Origin: Kaustia mangrovi
GTDB lineage: Bacteria > Pseudomonadota > Alphaproteobacteria > Rhizobiales > Im1
DNA length: 64,000 nt
Reading direction: 5' to 3'
NCBI RefSeq assembly: GCF_015482775.1
Contig: NZ_CP058214.1
Coordinates: 2,002,272-2,066,271, forward strand
Part shown: positions 27,013 to 36,461 of the stretch, one piece after another
Numbering within the stretch: position 1 is the first letter of the stretch
How the letters are laid out: each line of letters opens with the position of its first letter
Translations under genes and position numbers: made by a program
Notes under the pieces: model-generated
The model's database searches: none
Told to the model about the DNA's origin: nothing
Seen by the model: only the letters and a program-made list of their open reading frames with translations

Positions 27013-28683
27013 TTACGCCCAGTGCCAGGTTCCCACATTCCAGGAATCGATGCGGACGTTCACATTGGGCGTGACGCCCTCGACGCCCTCCTTGTGGCCA
27101 CGCACCGTGGCGTACTGGAACATGGGCAGGAAGGGCAGGTCGTGGCGCATGATCTCCTGGATCTTCAGGTAGACCTCCTTGCGCTTCTCCGGCACGAACA
27201 GCCGTCCGCCCTCCGCCAGGAGCTTGTCCACTTCCGGATTGGCGTACTGCCAGGTGTTCTGCCCCGCACCGCCCTGCGCGGCGATGGAGGTGGACCGGAA
27301 ATAGTCCGACGTGTCGGGATCGGCGCCGGTCAGGAAGTTGATGCCGACCACGACGCTGTCGAACTGCGACATCATCCAGTACTCGCCCCACATGACCGCC
27401 GGCGGCAGGTTGGAGATCGTCATCTCCACACCGATCTCCTTGAAGGACTGCTGCATGAACTGCTGCACCTGCTCGCGGATATGGTTGCCCGCGGTCGTGG
27501 AGTTGGAGAACGACAGACGCACACCGTCCTTCTCGCGGATGCCGTCGTCGCCCGGCATCCAGCCCGCCTCGTCGAGCAGCGCATTGGCCTTCTCGATGCT
27601 GTACTCGTGCTTGGGCAGGTCCGGATTGTAGTAGAAGGACTGCTGCGGCATGTAGGTTTCGGTGGGCGCCGGCAGGCCGTAATAGAGCGCGTCGATGATC
27701 GTTTCCTTGTCGATCGCGTGGTAGAGCGCCTGACGTACGGCCAGTTCCTTGAACTGCGGGCGTTCCATGTTGAAGGTGACCGATTCCACCGTCGCCGACG
27801 GCACCACCGCCACTGCCTTGCCCGGAAGCTCCTTGGCCTCCTCATAGTGGTCCGGCGTGATCCACTGCAGGCCGATCACGTCGATATCCCCGGTCTTGAA
27901 CTGCGTGTAGAGGACCGTCAGATCGGGGATATATTTGTAGATGATGCGTTCCAGATAGGGCCCTTCGCCGAAATAGTCCTCGTTGGCGGCAAGCTCGATA
28001 TGGTCGCCGGCGACACGCTCCACCCATTTGAACGGGCCGGTCCCGACGGGCGCATTGTTGAAGGGCGCGTTGTTCCTGTCGGCCTCCGGCTCCAGAATGT
28101 GCTTCGGCACGATGAAGGTCGCCGCCAGGATCGAGGGATAGGGCGCGTAAGGCTTCTCCATGCGCCATGTGATCTCGGTCGGCGAGACCACCTCGATGTC
28201 GCGGACGAGATCGTGCCCGGTCCGCCGCCAGCTGCGGAACTGCGGATCGACCAGAAGCTCCAGCGTGAACTTCACGTCCTCAGCGGTGAACGGCGTGCCG
28301 TCGTGCCAGGTCACGTCGTCGCGCAGCTTCACGCGCCAGTTCAGGCCGTCCTCGGAGATACCGCCATTCGCCACGGTGGGCACCTCCGCGGCGAGCGCCG
28401 GGGTGAACTTGCCCTCCGGGTTCACCGCGAAGAGCGGATCGAAGACGCTGAAATGGATGCCCTCATCGACCTCGATATGAGGCATGTGCGGATTGAAGAC
28501 CGTGGGCTCCTGCGAGAACCCGATGATCACCTGGCCGGTCGGCTTGTCCGGCGGCGCCGCGAAGGCCTGTCCCTTCCCCAGGAGACCGGGCATCACGAGA
28601 CCGGACGCGCCGGCGAGCCCCATCATGGTCAATGCCTGACGCCGGGTCGGCCCGACCCCGCCTTTTACGGTGTTTTTCGACAT
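27013..28683 (-). CDS. Peptide-type ABC transporter substrate-binding protein (SBP family 5), Tat-type leader
   Basis: 556 residues from the ATG at 28683 with GGAGAGGAGG upstream. The leader has TRRQALTMMGLAGASG, a twin-arginine-like motif with a hydrophobic core, then a cleavage-type AFA. The body shows SBP family 5 features: LNWRVKLRDDVTWHDGTPFTAEDV-like region at about 120-143 and GTGPFKWVE. It belongs to the operon with permeases at 25104-26952 and the double ATPase at 31473-33119. Flanking oxidases and a dehydrogenase suggest the ligand is an amine or amino-acid derivative rather than a true peptide, but that is inference. Confidence 0.9.
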   Translation of the reverse strand: MSKNTVKGGVGPTRRQALTMMGLAGASGLVMPGLLGKGQAFAAPPDKPTGQVIIGFSQEPTVFNPHMPHIEVDEGIHFSVFDPLFAVNPEGKFTPALAAEVPTVANGGISEDGLNWRVKLRDDVTWHDGTPFTAEDVKFTLELLVDPQFRSWRRTGHDLVRDIEVVSPTEITWRMEKPYAPYPSILAATFIVPKHILEPEADRNNAPFNNAPVGTGPFKWVERVAGDHIELAANEDYFGEGPYLERIIYKYIPDLTVLYTQFKTGDIDVIGLQWITPDHYEEAKELPGKAVAVVPSATVESVTFNMERPQFKELAVRQALYHAIDKETIIDALYYGLPAPTETYMPQQSFYYNPDLPKHEYSIEKANALLDEAGWMPGDDGIREKDGVRLSFSNSTTAGNHIREQVQQFMQQSFKEIGVEMTISNLPPAVMWGEYWMMSQFDSVVVGINFLTGADPDTSDYFRSTSIAAQGGAGQNTWQYANPEVDKLLAEGGRLFVPEKRKEVYLKIQEIMRHDLPFLPMFQYATVRGHKEGVEGVTPNVNVRIDSWNVGTWHWA

Positions 28684-28748
28684 CTCAACCTCCTCTCCAC
28701 TTGTCCAGTGCCCCCTGTTGACGATCCGCCTTCTTTCGCGGGCGGATT

Positions 28749-30080
28749 TCAGAAACCGCTGATCGGCCGGATCTCCGAACCGTCGGAGAACCGGGAAAAG
28801 CGGAAATCGTGCGGATCGACCACCGGCGGCCGGCCAGTGACGATATCGGCCATGAGCCGGCCCGCCGCCGGCCCGATACCGAAGCCGTGGCCGGAAAAGC
28901 CGGTCGCGATATGGAAGCCTGGAATGGTGTCGACGGCGGAAATCACCGGCACCGCATCGGGCGTCACGTCGATATAGCCCGCCCAGCGCTGCGCGATCTC
29001 GGCGGCCTCGAAGGCCGGGAAGGCGCGCTTCAGGTTGGCGAGCGCCCTGTTGGAGAGCCTCTCCGACGGCTTCGGGTCGAGCACGCGGCAATATTCGAAG
29101 GGGCTCGCCTCGTCCATGCGCCAGCGGCCCGGAATGCGCGCCTCGTCGAGGAAGCGGCCGGAGAGGCGGAAGTTGAGCGAGCGCCATTCCTGCCTGAGGG
29201 CCGGCAGGAAGTTCATGGCATAGCGGAAGGACTTCGGAACGATATCGACCACGTTCTCGTGGCCCGAGGCCACGGTGTAGCCGCCGTCCTGGCGCTTGCG
29301 CACGGCAAAGCCGTTCGCCCAGACCGCCTGTTCGGGCCCGCCTTCAAGCGGCTTCGTCCTCAGGACGGAATTCATGACCTTGAGCTGCGGCAGATCGAGC
29401 CCGTAGAGGCCGCAGAACAGGTTGGACCAGGCGCCGCCCGCGAGAATGACGGAGCTGCACGCGATGGCGCCGCGCTCGGTGATGACGCCGGAGACCCTGC
29501 CGCCGGAGGTCTCGATGCCGCGCACCGCGCATTCTGTAAGGATGGCCGCGCCCTTGTCGCGGGCGGCCTCGGCGATGGCCGGCGCGGCCTTCTGCGGCTC
29601 CGCGCGGCCGTCGGCGGGCGTGTAGAGCGCGCCCTTGATATCCATCTCCGCGCCCGGAACGAGCGACCGGAACTCCGCGGGCGTGAGCATCCGCGCCTCG
29701 ATCTGGTAGCCCTGCAGGTTCCGCGGCCAGCTCTCATGGCGCTCATATTCGGCGTCGTCTGCACAAGTGAACACGATGCCTGCGCGCCTGTAGCCGGTAT
29801 CGCGGCCTGTGCGGCGGTCGAGCTCCGGCCAGATGCGCAGGGCTTCCGCCATCAGCGGCACCTCGCGGGGGTCGCGCCTGGAGATCCGCACCCAGCCCCA
29901 GTTGCGGCTCGACTGCTCCTGGCCGATGCCGCCCTTCTCGCACAAGGCGACGCTGACACCGCGCTCGGCAAGCTCCAGGGCCGTGGAACAGCCGACGATC
30001 CCGCCGCCGATCACGACGGCATCCACCCGGCTGGGCAGATCCTCATCCCCGTGGACGGGAACGACGCGAGGTCCGGGCAT
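28749..30080 (-). CDS. FAD-dependent oxidoreductase (DAO family; sarcosine/amino-acid oxidase-like)
   Basis: 443 residues from the ATG at 30080; GGAGGA lies 12 bases upstream, whereas a GTG four codons earlier directly abuts that site. FAD motif VDAVVIGGGIVGCSTALELA (about 19-38) is followed by the typical glycine-rich closing motif IATGFSGHGFGIGPAAGRLM (about 395-414). The family covers sarcosine oxidase beta, D-amino-acid dehydrogenase and similar enzymes. It follows an SDR gene by two bases and precedes the binding protein. A second SDR/oxidase pair is at 38352-40452, so the two pairs may act on related substrates. Confidence 0.85.
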   Translation of the reverse strand: MPGPRVVPVHGDEDLPSRVDAVVIGGGIVGCSTALELAERGVSVALCEKGGIGQEQSSRNWGWVRISRRDPREVPLMAEALRIWPELDRRTGRDTGYRRAGIVFTCADDAEYERHESWPRNLQGYQIEARMLTPAEFRSLVPGAEMDIKGALYTPADGRAEPQKAAPAIAEAARDKGAAILTECAVRGIETSGGRVSGVITERGAIACSSVILAGGAWSNLFCGLYGLDLPQLKVMNSVLRTKPLEGGPEQAVWANGFAVRKRQDGGYTVASGHENVVDIVPKSFRYAMNFLPALRQEWRSLNFRLSGRFLDEARIPGRWRMDEASPFEYCRVLDPKPSERLSNRALANLKRAFPAFEAAEIAQRWAGYIDVTPDAVPVISAVDTIPGFHIATGFSGHGFGIGPAAGRLMADIVTGRPPVVDPHDFRFSRFSDGSEIRPISGF

Positions 30081-30082
30081 GG

Positions 30083-30781
30083 CTAGTAGCACTCCTCCAA
30101 CTGGCAGTTGACGGTGAATTCCGCGACGCTCGCCTCGTTGGGCAGGTCGAGCAGCATGGATGCGGCACGCGCGAGGTCGTCCGGGTCGGTCATGGCGCTG
30201 TCGGCGCGGTCGGTCAGGCCGCGCGCCATGTCGGTGGCCACGAAGCTCGGGCAGATGGCAGTGGCGCGGATGCCGAGGTCCCAGCCGGCCTGGCGAATGC
30301 CGTGGGTCAGGGCAACGGCGGCGAATTTGGACATGGAATACAGGCCCGAGGTCGGCGACTTCACCCGCTTGCCCGACAGGGACGCGATCACGATGACCCG
30401 CCCCCTGCCGCTTTCCGCCAGAGCCTCCCAGGCGGCCGCCGCCAGCCGGCGCGGCGCCTTGACATTGACCGCCATGAGATCGTCCACATCGGCGTCGGTC
30501 GCCTCGATCACCGTCTTCGGGATCACGATCCCGGCATTGGCGACCACGGCGTCGATGCGCCCGAAGGCGGCCTGCGCCTCCGCGGCCCAGGCCGCTTCGG
30601 CCTGCGCGTTGCGCGCGTCATAGGCGAAGAGATGGACACGGTCGCGCGCCGCCCAGTCCGGCATGGCGGGGCTGCGCATGCCGAGCGAGAGCAGCCACCC
30701 GTCATCCGCCAGGCGCTTCGCGATGGCCGCGCCGATCCCGCGATTGGCGCCCGATATCATGGCCACTCTCGTTCCGGTCAT
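30083..30781 (-). CDS. Short-chain dehydrogenase/reductase
   Basis: 232 residues. Classical SDR: cofactor motif SGANRGIGAAIAKRLADDG (about 10-28), NAG (about 81), the catalytic Ser in VIASLSGKRV and the YSMSK catalytic pair (about 148-152). The family interconverts hydroxyl and keto groups with NAD(P)H. It lies between the MarR-type regulator and the DAO oxidase genes in the 33.1 to 23.8 kb operon. The substrate is unknown. Confidence 0.9.
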   Translation of the reverse strand: MTGTRVAMISGANRGIGAAIAKRLADDGWLLSLGMRSPAMPDWAARDRVHLFAYDARNAQAEAAWAAEAQAAFGRIDAVVANAGIVIPKTVIEATDADVDDLMAVNVKAPRRLAAAAWEALAESGRGRVIVIASLSGKRVKSPTSGLYSMSKFAAVALTHGIRQAGWDLGIRATAICPSFVATDMARGLTDRADSAMTDPDDLARAASMLLDLPNEASVAEFTVNCQLEECY

Positions 30782-30817
30782 GTCTCTCCCTCTTTTCTCT
30801 TCGGCCGCCCGGGCCGG

Positions 30818-31300
30818 TCATACGAGCCCGACGATCTGCCGGTATCGCTTTCTCAGAATGTCGAGCACGGTCTTCTGGTCCTCCTCGGAGATGCCGGCGA
30901 AGAAATCGCTCGACTGCCGGGTGACGATGCCGCGCACGCGCCGGGCGAGCTCCGCCCCCCTGTCGGTGACGTAGAGCTCCTGCGCGCGGGTGTCGGCGGC
31001 GGAAACCTCGCGCCTCAGGAGGCCGTGTTCTTCCAGGAAGTCGACGAGCCGGCCCATGGCGGACCGGTCCTTCAAAATGAGCTGGGCTATGACGGACGGC
31101 CGGATCCCGGGATGGCTGTCGACGAGCAGGAGCGTGGTGATCTTTCCCGTACCGCGCGCGACGTCCATGCCCTCCAGGCGATGGTCGAGATCGCGCGACA
31201 TGGCCAGGTTGATGCTCCTGATATAGAAGCTCAGCGTATCCTCGAGGACGTCGAGATCGACATCCCTGATGGAGGTCGGCGGCGTTCCCTTGCCGCTCAC
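30818..31300 (-). CDS. MarR family transcriptional regulator
   Basis: 160 residues from a GTG at 31300 that has GGAGGG seven bases upstream; longer frames exist but have no supporting start. A winged helix-turn-helix with ILKDRSAMGRLVDFLEEHGLLRRE (recognition helix and wing, about 70-93) and VTDRGAEL is typical of MarR proteins, preceded and followed by the dimerisation helices. It sits inside the importer/oxidase operon, after a 172-base gap below the ATPase gene, so it may have its own promoter and respond to the substrate or an aromatic-like ligand. Ligand unknown. Confidence 0.85.
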   Translation of the reverse strand: MSGKGTPPTSIRDVDLDVLEDTLSFYIRSINLAMSRDLDHRLEGMDVARGTGKITTLLLVDSHPGIRPSVIAQLILKDRSAMGRLVDFLEEHGLLRREVSAADTRAQELYVTDRGAELARRVRGIVTRQSSDFFAGISEEDQKTVLDILRKRYRQIVGLV

Positions 31301-31472
31301 AGATCTGCCCTCCGGCACGGCATCCGGCGTCTCCCTTCCGGCTCGCAGGCAGGCCGCCCGTCCGGGCGCGATCCCCGCTTGCCGGCAATGATTGGCCCGA
31401 TAGTGGACAAACGCAACTATTTTCTCGCGACAGCGGCTCCAAAAATGGTCAGGCCTCGAAGATGCTCGTTTC

Positions 31473-33119
31473 CTAGGCAGCCGGCTCCCATTCCCTGCCC
31501 GGGATCGCGGCAACGAGCCGCTTCGTGTAGTCGTCGGCGGGCGCTCGGAAGATGTGCGAGGGCGGTCCGTATTCGACGATCCGCCCCTTGTACATGACCG
31601 CGACCTCGTCGCAGATCTGGCTGGCGACCCGCAAATCGTGCGTGATGAAGATCATCGCGACCTCCATCTCCTCCTGGATCTTCGCCAGGAGCTGGAGGAT
31701 CTGCGCCTGGATGGACACATCGAGGGCGGAGACCGCCTCGTCGGCGACCAGCAGGACGGGATCGAACATGAGCGCGCGCGCAATGCCGATGCGCTGCCTC
31801 TGCCCGCCGGAGAATTCGTGCGGAAACCGGTCATAGGCCCCCTCGTCGAGACCGACGAGCTTCAGCAACCGCAGCGCCTTCGCCTTTGCCTCCCGGGCGG
31901 ACTGCCCGTGCGCCATCGGCCCGACCGTCAGGATGCGCCCGACCGTGTGGCGCGGATTGAGCGAGGCATAGGGATCCTGGAAGATCATCTGGACATGGGG
32001 TCGCAACGGGCGGAACTCGTTGTCGGAGAGAGGCGCGATATCGCGGCCGTCGAACATGATCCGGCCGCCGTCGCTGTCGAGCAGCTTGACGAGCACGCGC
32101 CCCAGCGAGGACTTGCCGGAGCCGGACTCGCCGACAATGCCGAGCGTCATGCCCTTGCGCACAGTGAAGCTCACATCGTCGACCGCCTGCACGACACGGC
32201 CCCTGGAGAAGAAGTTGCCGGTCGTGTGATAGGTCTTGCACAGATGCTGCACATCGAGAACCACCGGCGCCTCCCCGGGCTCCGGCTGGTCGTCCCCGGC
32301 CACGCGCGGCACCGCCGCGACGAGCTTTTTCGTATAGGGATGGCGCGGATGGTTGAGGACCTCGGCGGCCTCGCCCTGCTCCACGATCACGCCCTTCTCC
32401 ATGACGACCACGCGGTCGGCGATCTCCGCGACCACGCCGAAATCGTGCGTGATGAACATCACGCTCATCTTCTTGCGCTGCTGGAGGCGGCGGATGAGGT
32501 CGAGGATCTGGGCCTGGGTCGTCACGTCGAGTGCGGTGGTCGGCTCGTCGGCGATCAGGATGTCCGGCCCGAGCGCGAGCGCCATGGCGATCATGACACG
32601 CTGGCGCTGCCCGCCCGACAGGCGGAACGGATACTGGTGCTGGATGAGCGCCGGCTCCGGGAGCCCCACCTCGTCGAGCAGTTCCAGAACCTTCCGGGCG
32701 CGGCTCGCGGGCGTGCCCACCTTGTGCGCCTCCATGGCCTCCGCGATCTGATCGCCGACCGTCATCAGCGGATTGAGCGCGGAGAGCGGATCCTGGAAGA
32801 CGATGGAGACGGCCCGTCCGCGAAGGTCGCGCAGCGTGCCCTCGTCGGTCTCGAGCAGGTCCATTCCCTTGAAGAGGATGCGTCCGCCGGCGATCGTCAG
32901 CGCCGACGGCAGCAGGCCCATCACCGCATTGGCCGTGACCGACTTGCCCGAGCCGGACTCGCCGATGATGCAGAGGATCTCGCCGGCCCTGAGATCGAAC
33001 GAAATGTCCCTGACGGCATGGGACCGTTCCATGTCGCCCGGCAGGTCGACGGTGAGCCCCCGAACCGCCAGGGCAATATCGCCGGCCTCGTCCACGATCT
33101 CTTCTGCTGGCTGCGTCAT
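31473..33119 (-). CDS. Fused dipeptide/oligopeptide ABC transporter ATP-binding protein (DppD-DppF type)
   Basis: 548 residues from the ATG at 33119 with GGAGGGGG upstream. Two complete ATPase halves: first [27 protein letters not shown]; second [27 protein letters not shown]. Each carries the oligopeptide-type C-terminal extension ([15 protein letters not shown] and [16 protein letters not shown]). It is the first gene of the operon extending down to 23768 and is the only ATPase for that importer. Its promoter region contains a TGTTAT-N5-ATAACA palindrome shared with two other promoters in the window. Confidence 0.9.
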   Translation of the reverse strand: MTQPAEEIVDEAGDIALAVRGLTVDLPGDMERSHAVRDISFDLRAGEILCIIGESGSGKSVTANAVMGLLPSALTIAGGRILFKGMDLLETDEGTLRDLRGRAVSIVFQDPLSALNPLMTVGDQIAEAMEAHKVGTPASRARKVLELLDEVGLPEPALIQHQYPFRLSGGQRQRVMIAMALALGPDILIADEPTTALDVTTQAQILDLIRRLQQRKKMSVMFITHDFGVVAEIADRVVVMEKGVIVEQGEAAEVLNHPRHPYTKKLVAAVPRVAGDDQPEPGEAPVVLDVQHLCKTYHTTGNFFSRGRVVQAVDDVSFTVRKGMTLGIVGESGSGKSSLGRVLVKLLDSDGGRIMFDGRDIAPLSDNEFRPLRPHVQMIFQDPYASLNPRHTVGRILTVGPMAHGQSAREAKAKALRLLKLVGLDEGAYDRFPHEFSGGQRQRIGIARALMFDPVLLVADEAVSALDVSIQAQILQLLAKIQEEMEVAMIFITHDLRVASQICDEVAVMYKGRIVEYGPPSHIFRAPADDYTKRLVAAIPGREWEPAA

Positions 33120-33324
33120 GGTCTGGCGCCCCCCTCCATTCCTGTTCTCCCTCGCCACCCCGGCGGGCCTCGCAATGGGCATCTGGCGCCTTTTGCGGCA
33201 CGGCGTGCCTGCCGGGCGGCAGCATTGCACACCATCCGGCCCGCCCTCGCAAGAACGATACCACTTGCACCGCCGGTCTCCGGCAACCCGCCGCTGTGCC
33301 GGATTCCCGACCCGATCCATTATA

Positions 33325-33341
33325 TGTTATTCGATATAACA
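33325..33341. promoter_or_regulatory. TGTTAT-N5-ATAACA palindrome, copy 1
   Basis: TGTTAT (33325-33330), spacer TCGAT, ATAACA (33336-33341). It lies in the 272-base gap between the ABC ATPase gene (minus, start 33119) and the duplicated His/Cys-motif gene (plus, start 33392), 51 bases before the latter. Two more copies with the same arms and spacing are at 34022 and 46801; a GntR-family gene at 47023-47727 is the likely binder. Confidence 0.65.
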
Positions 33342-33391
33342 AACGAGACACCAGGCCTTTCCGCCCCAGCATGCCCACCGGAGGACAGACG

Positions 33392-33904
33392 ATGACCGAC
33401 CCCGCATTCGCCTACAGGGAGATCCCGATCGCCGACTGCACCGCGCTTGGCCGCCGGCTGCATGAGGAGAAGAGGTCGTGGCACATCCACGTTCTCGCCC
33501 CCGATTGCCGGCTGAACCCCAAGCCCGGCCTCTATGCCTTCGTCATCGAGGACAATACCGGCGACGAGATCCATGTCGCCTTCTCCACGGAGCGCCCCCG
33601 CGAGCCCAATCTGGAGCTCCTGAAGCTCCTGCATGGCGACGCCGTTCTCGACGAGGCGCCGAGTTCCGCCGGCGCGCAGGCCGCGCCGCCATCCCCCCTC
33701 GTCGCGCGCGTGCGCGATCTCCACGAGCGCGGCATCGGCTGGCACCACCACATGCATTTCCCCGACTGCAAGCTCAACCCGCATCCGGGACGATGGGCGA
33801 TCTCGCTGGAGGCAGACGACCGCGACACGGTGGAGACGGAGGCCTATGACGAGGAGCCCCATGACGTTCTGAGCGCGATCGAGATCATCTATTTCTCGTC
33901 ATGA
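33392..33904 (+). CDS. Small protein with a duplicated His/Cys motif, unknown function
   Basis: 170 residues from the ATG at 33392, with GGAGG eight to twelve bases upstream. I do not recognise the family. It holds two ungapped 24-residue copies of the pattern LHExxxxWHxHxxxPDCxLNPxPG, at residues 23-46 and 110-133, joined by a Pro/Ala-rich linker (about 88-102). The clustered His and Cys residues in each copy suggest metal binding, or an internally duplicated enzyme-like or sensor fold. It has no signal peptide or membrane helix, so it is cytoplasmic. It lies between two importer operons and shares an operator-like palindrome with them, so it is probably part of that catabolic regulon. Confidence 0.75.
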   Translation: MTDPAFAYREIPIADCTALGRRLHEEKRSWHIHVLAPDCRLNPKPGLYAFVIEDNTGDEIHVAFSTERPREPNLELLKLLHGDAVLDEAPSSAGAQAAPPSPLVARVRDLHERGIGWHHHMHFPDCKLNPHPGRWAISLEADDRDTVETEAYDEEPHDVLSAIEIIYFSS

Positions 33905-34019
33905 CCGCGATCCGCGCATCGCGACCGACGCCGGGGCAGGCCGGTGGATTTCCCGCAGGAAGCCGCCGTTTCCGGGAGGCCGAACCGCCGGCTCCGGCTC
34001 TTATTGCCGCGCAGTTTGA

Positions 34020-34040
34020 TTTGTTATATCTTATAACAAA
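34020..34040. promoter_or_regulatory. TGTTAT-N5-ATAACA palindrome, copy 2 (extended, perfect 9-bp arms)
   Basis: TTTGTTATA (34020-34028) and TATAACAAA (34032-34040) are perfect inverted repeats around TCT; the core TGTTAT-N5-ATAACA is at 34022-34038. It is about 110 bases upstream of aapJ, in an AT-rich spot of a GC-rich gap, and is the best of the three copies. It is probably the operator controlling the amino-acid importer. Confidence 0.7.
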
Positions 34041-34149
34041 TCGATGAGAGGCGTGTTGCAATCCTTAGCGTCCGACCTCGCACGCCGCCGCCTGAGCATA
34101 TCGCGCAGACGGCACCGGGCCGGACACCAACCGAGGGGAGGTTGAAACC

Positions 34150-35193
34150 ATGTTCAAACGCATAATGGCAGGCGCGCTCACGCTCGCCCTGTGGGGCGCG
34201 GCCGCACTGAGCGGGCCCGCACAGGCCGAGACGGGAGAGACGCTGGCCACGATCAAGGATCGCGGCCATCTCCTGTGCACCGGCCACAACGGATCCTATC
34301 TCGGCTTCGCCGAGGTCGACGACCAGGGCAACTGGCACGGCTTCGACATCGATCTGTGCCGGGCGCTCGCGACCGCCATCTTCGGCGACGACGAGGGCCA
34401 TCTCAAGATCGTGCCGACCGGCTGGGCGCAACGCTTCCCGGCCCTCCAGTCGGGCGACATCGACATCATCGTCAAGGCGACGGGCTGGACCTTCAACCGC
34501 GACACCGATCTCGGTGTCCAGTTCAGCCGGCCCTATGTGCTGGCCCCGATCCGCATGCTCACGCGCAAGGAGCTCGGCGCGGAGAGCATCGCCGATCTCG
34601 ACGGCGGCACGATCTGCGTGCCCGCCGGCACGACCATCGAGCGCTATGTGGCCGAATATGCCGCCGCGACCGGCATCCAGGCGGACTTCCTGGCCATCGA
34701 GAAGACCGAGGAGACCGACGCCGCCTATCTGTCGGGGCGCTGCGATGCCTATGCGCAGTGGGACGTCGTGCTCGCGACCGTGCGCCTGAAGGCCGACAAT
34801 CCGGACGACCATGTGATCCTGCCCGACGTCATGAACGCCGAGCCGGTCGCCATGGGCATGCGCCAGGGCGACGACAATTTCGTCGATATCGCCAATTGGG
34901 TCGCCAACGCGCTCTGGCTGGCCGAGGTCAACGGCGTGACCAGCGAGAATGTCGACGAGATGAAGGCCAACCCGCCGAGCCCCGCCGTCGCCAAGCTGCT
35001 CGGCGCGACGCCCGGCATCGGCGCCCAGCTCGGGCTTGAGGACGACTGGGCCTACAATGTGATCAAGAAGTTCGGCAATTTCGCCGAGGTCTGGCGGCGC
35101 AATGTGGGCGAGGACTCGCCCTACAAGCTCGACCGCAGCATCAACGCCACCTACAAGGATGGCGGCGTGTTCTATCCTCTGGTGCTGGATTGA
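34150..35193 (+). CDS. aapJ: General L-amino acid ABC transporter, periplasmic binding protein
   Basis: 347 residues with GAGGGGAGG just upstream of the ATG at 34150. A Sec signal peptide (FKRIMAGALTLALWGAAALS, cleavage near AQA-ET) precedes a family 3 binding fold: LATIKDRGHLLCTGHNGSYLGFAE, GFDIDLCRALATAIFG and the long AapJ-type body that makes these proteins longer (about 340) than ordinary amino-acid binding proteins (about 260). Rhizobial AapJQMP takes up a broad range of L-amino acids. It heads aapJQMP, and a strong hairpin follows its stop. The upstream palindrome points to control by a local GntR-type regulator rather than the usual nitrogen control. Confidence 0.92.
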   Translation: MFKRIMAGALTLALWGAAALSGPAQAETGETLATIKDRGHLLCTGHNGSYLGFAEVDDQGNWHGFDIDLCRALATAIFGDDEGHLKIVPTGWAQRFPALQSGDIDIIVKATGWTFNRDTDLGVQFSRPYVLAPIRMLTRKELGAESIADLDGGTICVPAGTTIERYVAEYAAATGIQADFLAIEKTEETDAAYLSGRCDAYAQWDVVLATVRLKADNPDDHVILPDVMNAEPVAMGMRQGDDNFVDIANWVANALWLAEVNGVTSENVDEMKANPPSPAVAKLLGATPGIGAQLGLEDDWAYNVIKKFGNFAEVWRRNVGEDSPYKLDRSINATYKDGGVFYPLVLD

Positions 35194-35199
35194 CGCGCT

Positions 35200-35232
35200 G
35201 GCGCCGGCCGCCCCCCATGGGCGGCCGGTGCC
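35200..35232 (+). repeat. Strong hairpin between aapJ and aapQ
   Basis: Bases 35200-35213 pair with 35219-35232 over 14 bp with a single G-U wobble, around a five-base loop. The hairpin starts seven bases after the aapJ stop and has no U-run behind it. As with the hairpins after the binding-protein genes at 27 and 51 kb, it probably protects the aapJ message or lowers read-through into the permease genes. Confidence 0.6.
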
Positions 35233-35275
35233 GGATACCGTCCCTTGAGGGGCGCAGCCATCGAAAGGCCGGTCA

Positions 35276-36442
35276 ATGCTCGCCGTTCTGAAGCTCCGCA
35301 AGACCCGGAACTGGATCATCCAGGCCCTGTTCGTCGGCGCGCTCGCCGGCATCGTCATATTCGGCGCCGTGACCGCGAGCCAGACGATGCAGGCCCAGGG
35401 CATGACCTCTGGCTTCGGCTTCCTGTTCCGCTCCACCGGCTGGCCGATCAGCTTCTCGCTCATCCCCTACGGTTTCGGCGACCCCTACTGGAAGGCGCTC
35501 CTCATCGGGGCGCTCAACACGCTGTTCCTCGCCGCGATCTCGCTCACCCTGTCGACCCTTGTCGGCCTCCTCGTCGCCGTCCTGCGCACGACGCGGAACG
35601 GCGTCATGAACGCTCTGGGAACGATCTATGTCGACACGTTCCGCAATATCCCGATCATCCTCCAGGTGTTCTTCTGGTACGCCGTCTACACCCATCTGCC
35701 GCGCCCGCGCGAAGCCTACGACGTCGCGGGAACGGCGTTCCTGTCCGCGCGCGGCCTGTTCCTGCCCGGGCTGAACGTCACCGGGCTTTCGGCCTTCATC
35801 GCCATCGTCTCGGGGATCGCGGCCATCGTCCTCGCCCTGTGGATCGCCCATGGCCGGCGGTTCTCGCGCAAGAAACCAGCGGCGCGCCGGCGGCTGTCAT
35901 GGACCGTCGCCGGCATCGGCGCGCTCGCCGTCATGGCCGTGTTGGTCGCCGGGCGCATCCCCGACACCCAGCTCCTGTCCCTGCCGGAGCTCAAGGGGCT
36001 CAATTTCAAGGGCGGCATCAATGTTTCCCCGGAGCTTGCCGCCATGGCCACCGCCATCGCCATCTATGGCGGAGCCTATCTCGCCGAGATCTTCCGCGCG
36101 GGCTTCCTCGCGGTCCGGCGTGGCCAGATCGAGGCGGCACAGTCCCTGGGGCTCAGCGGATGGGACGTCTTCGCCAAGGTCCGCCTGCCGCTGGCCATAC
36201 GGGCCATCCTGCCAACGCTGACCAACCAGTATGTGTGGCTGCTCAAGGCGACGACGCTCGGCATCGCGGTCGGGTTCGCCGACTTCTTCATGGTGGTCGC
36301 GGTGTCGATCACCCAGAGCGGCCAGACCATGGAGCTGATCGGCATCCTCATGGCCGGCTTCCTGACCATCAACTACACGCTGTCGAGCGTGCTCAACCGG
36401 ATCAACCGGTCCATCGCCCTGAAGGGCCAGAACATCAACTAG
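35276..36442 (+). CDS. aapQ: General L-amino acid ABC transporter permease
   Basis: 388 residues, longer than standard amino-acid permeases because of the AapQ-type insertion between the first helices and the conserved core. Early helices (about 15-35 and 80-105), the family motif NTLFLAAISLTLSTLVGLL, the signature EIFRAGFLAVRRGQIEAAQSLG (about 268-289; EAA loop) and the closing helices are all present. It pairs with AapM in the inner membrane. It follows the aapJ hairpin and precedes aapM by 19 bases. Confidence 0.92.
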   Translation: MLAVLKLRKTRNWIIQALFVGALAGIVIFGAVTASQTMQAQGMTSGFGFLFRSTGWPISFSLIPYGFGDPYWKALLIGALNTLFLAAISLTLSTLVGLLVAVLRTTRNGVMNALGTIYVDTFRNIPIILQVFFWYAVYTHLPRPREAYDVAGTAFLSARGLFLPGLNVTGLSAFIAIVSGIAAIVLALWIAHGRRFSRKKPAARRRLSWTVAGIGALAVMAVLVAGRIPDTQLLSLPELKGLNFKGGINVSPELAAMATAIAIYGGAYLAEIFRAGFLAVRRGQIEAAQSLGLSGWDVFAKVRLPLAIRAILPTLTNQYVWLLKATTLGIAVGFADFFMVVAVSITQSGQTMELIGILMAGFLTINYTLSSVLNRINRSIALKGQNIN

Positions 36443-36461
36443 GGGCCGCCGCCGCACAGAG

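Noticed and set aside
27004-28977. A 657-codon plus-strand open frame antisense to the peptide binding-protein gene
   Set aside because: No recognisable domain, no ribosome site, and composition typical of an antisense shadow.
31301-31513. A 71-residue N-terminal extension of the MarR-type regulator
   Set aside because: The extension has shadow-like composition, and the GTG at 31300 has a strong GGAGGG ribosome site.
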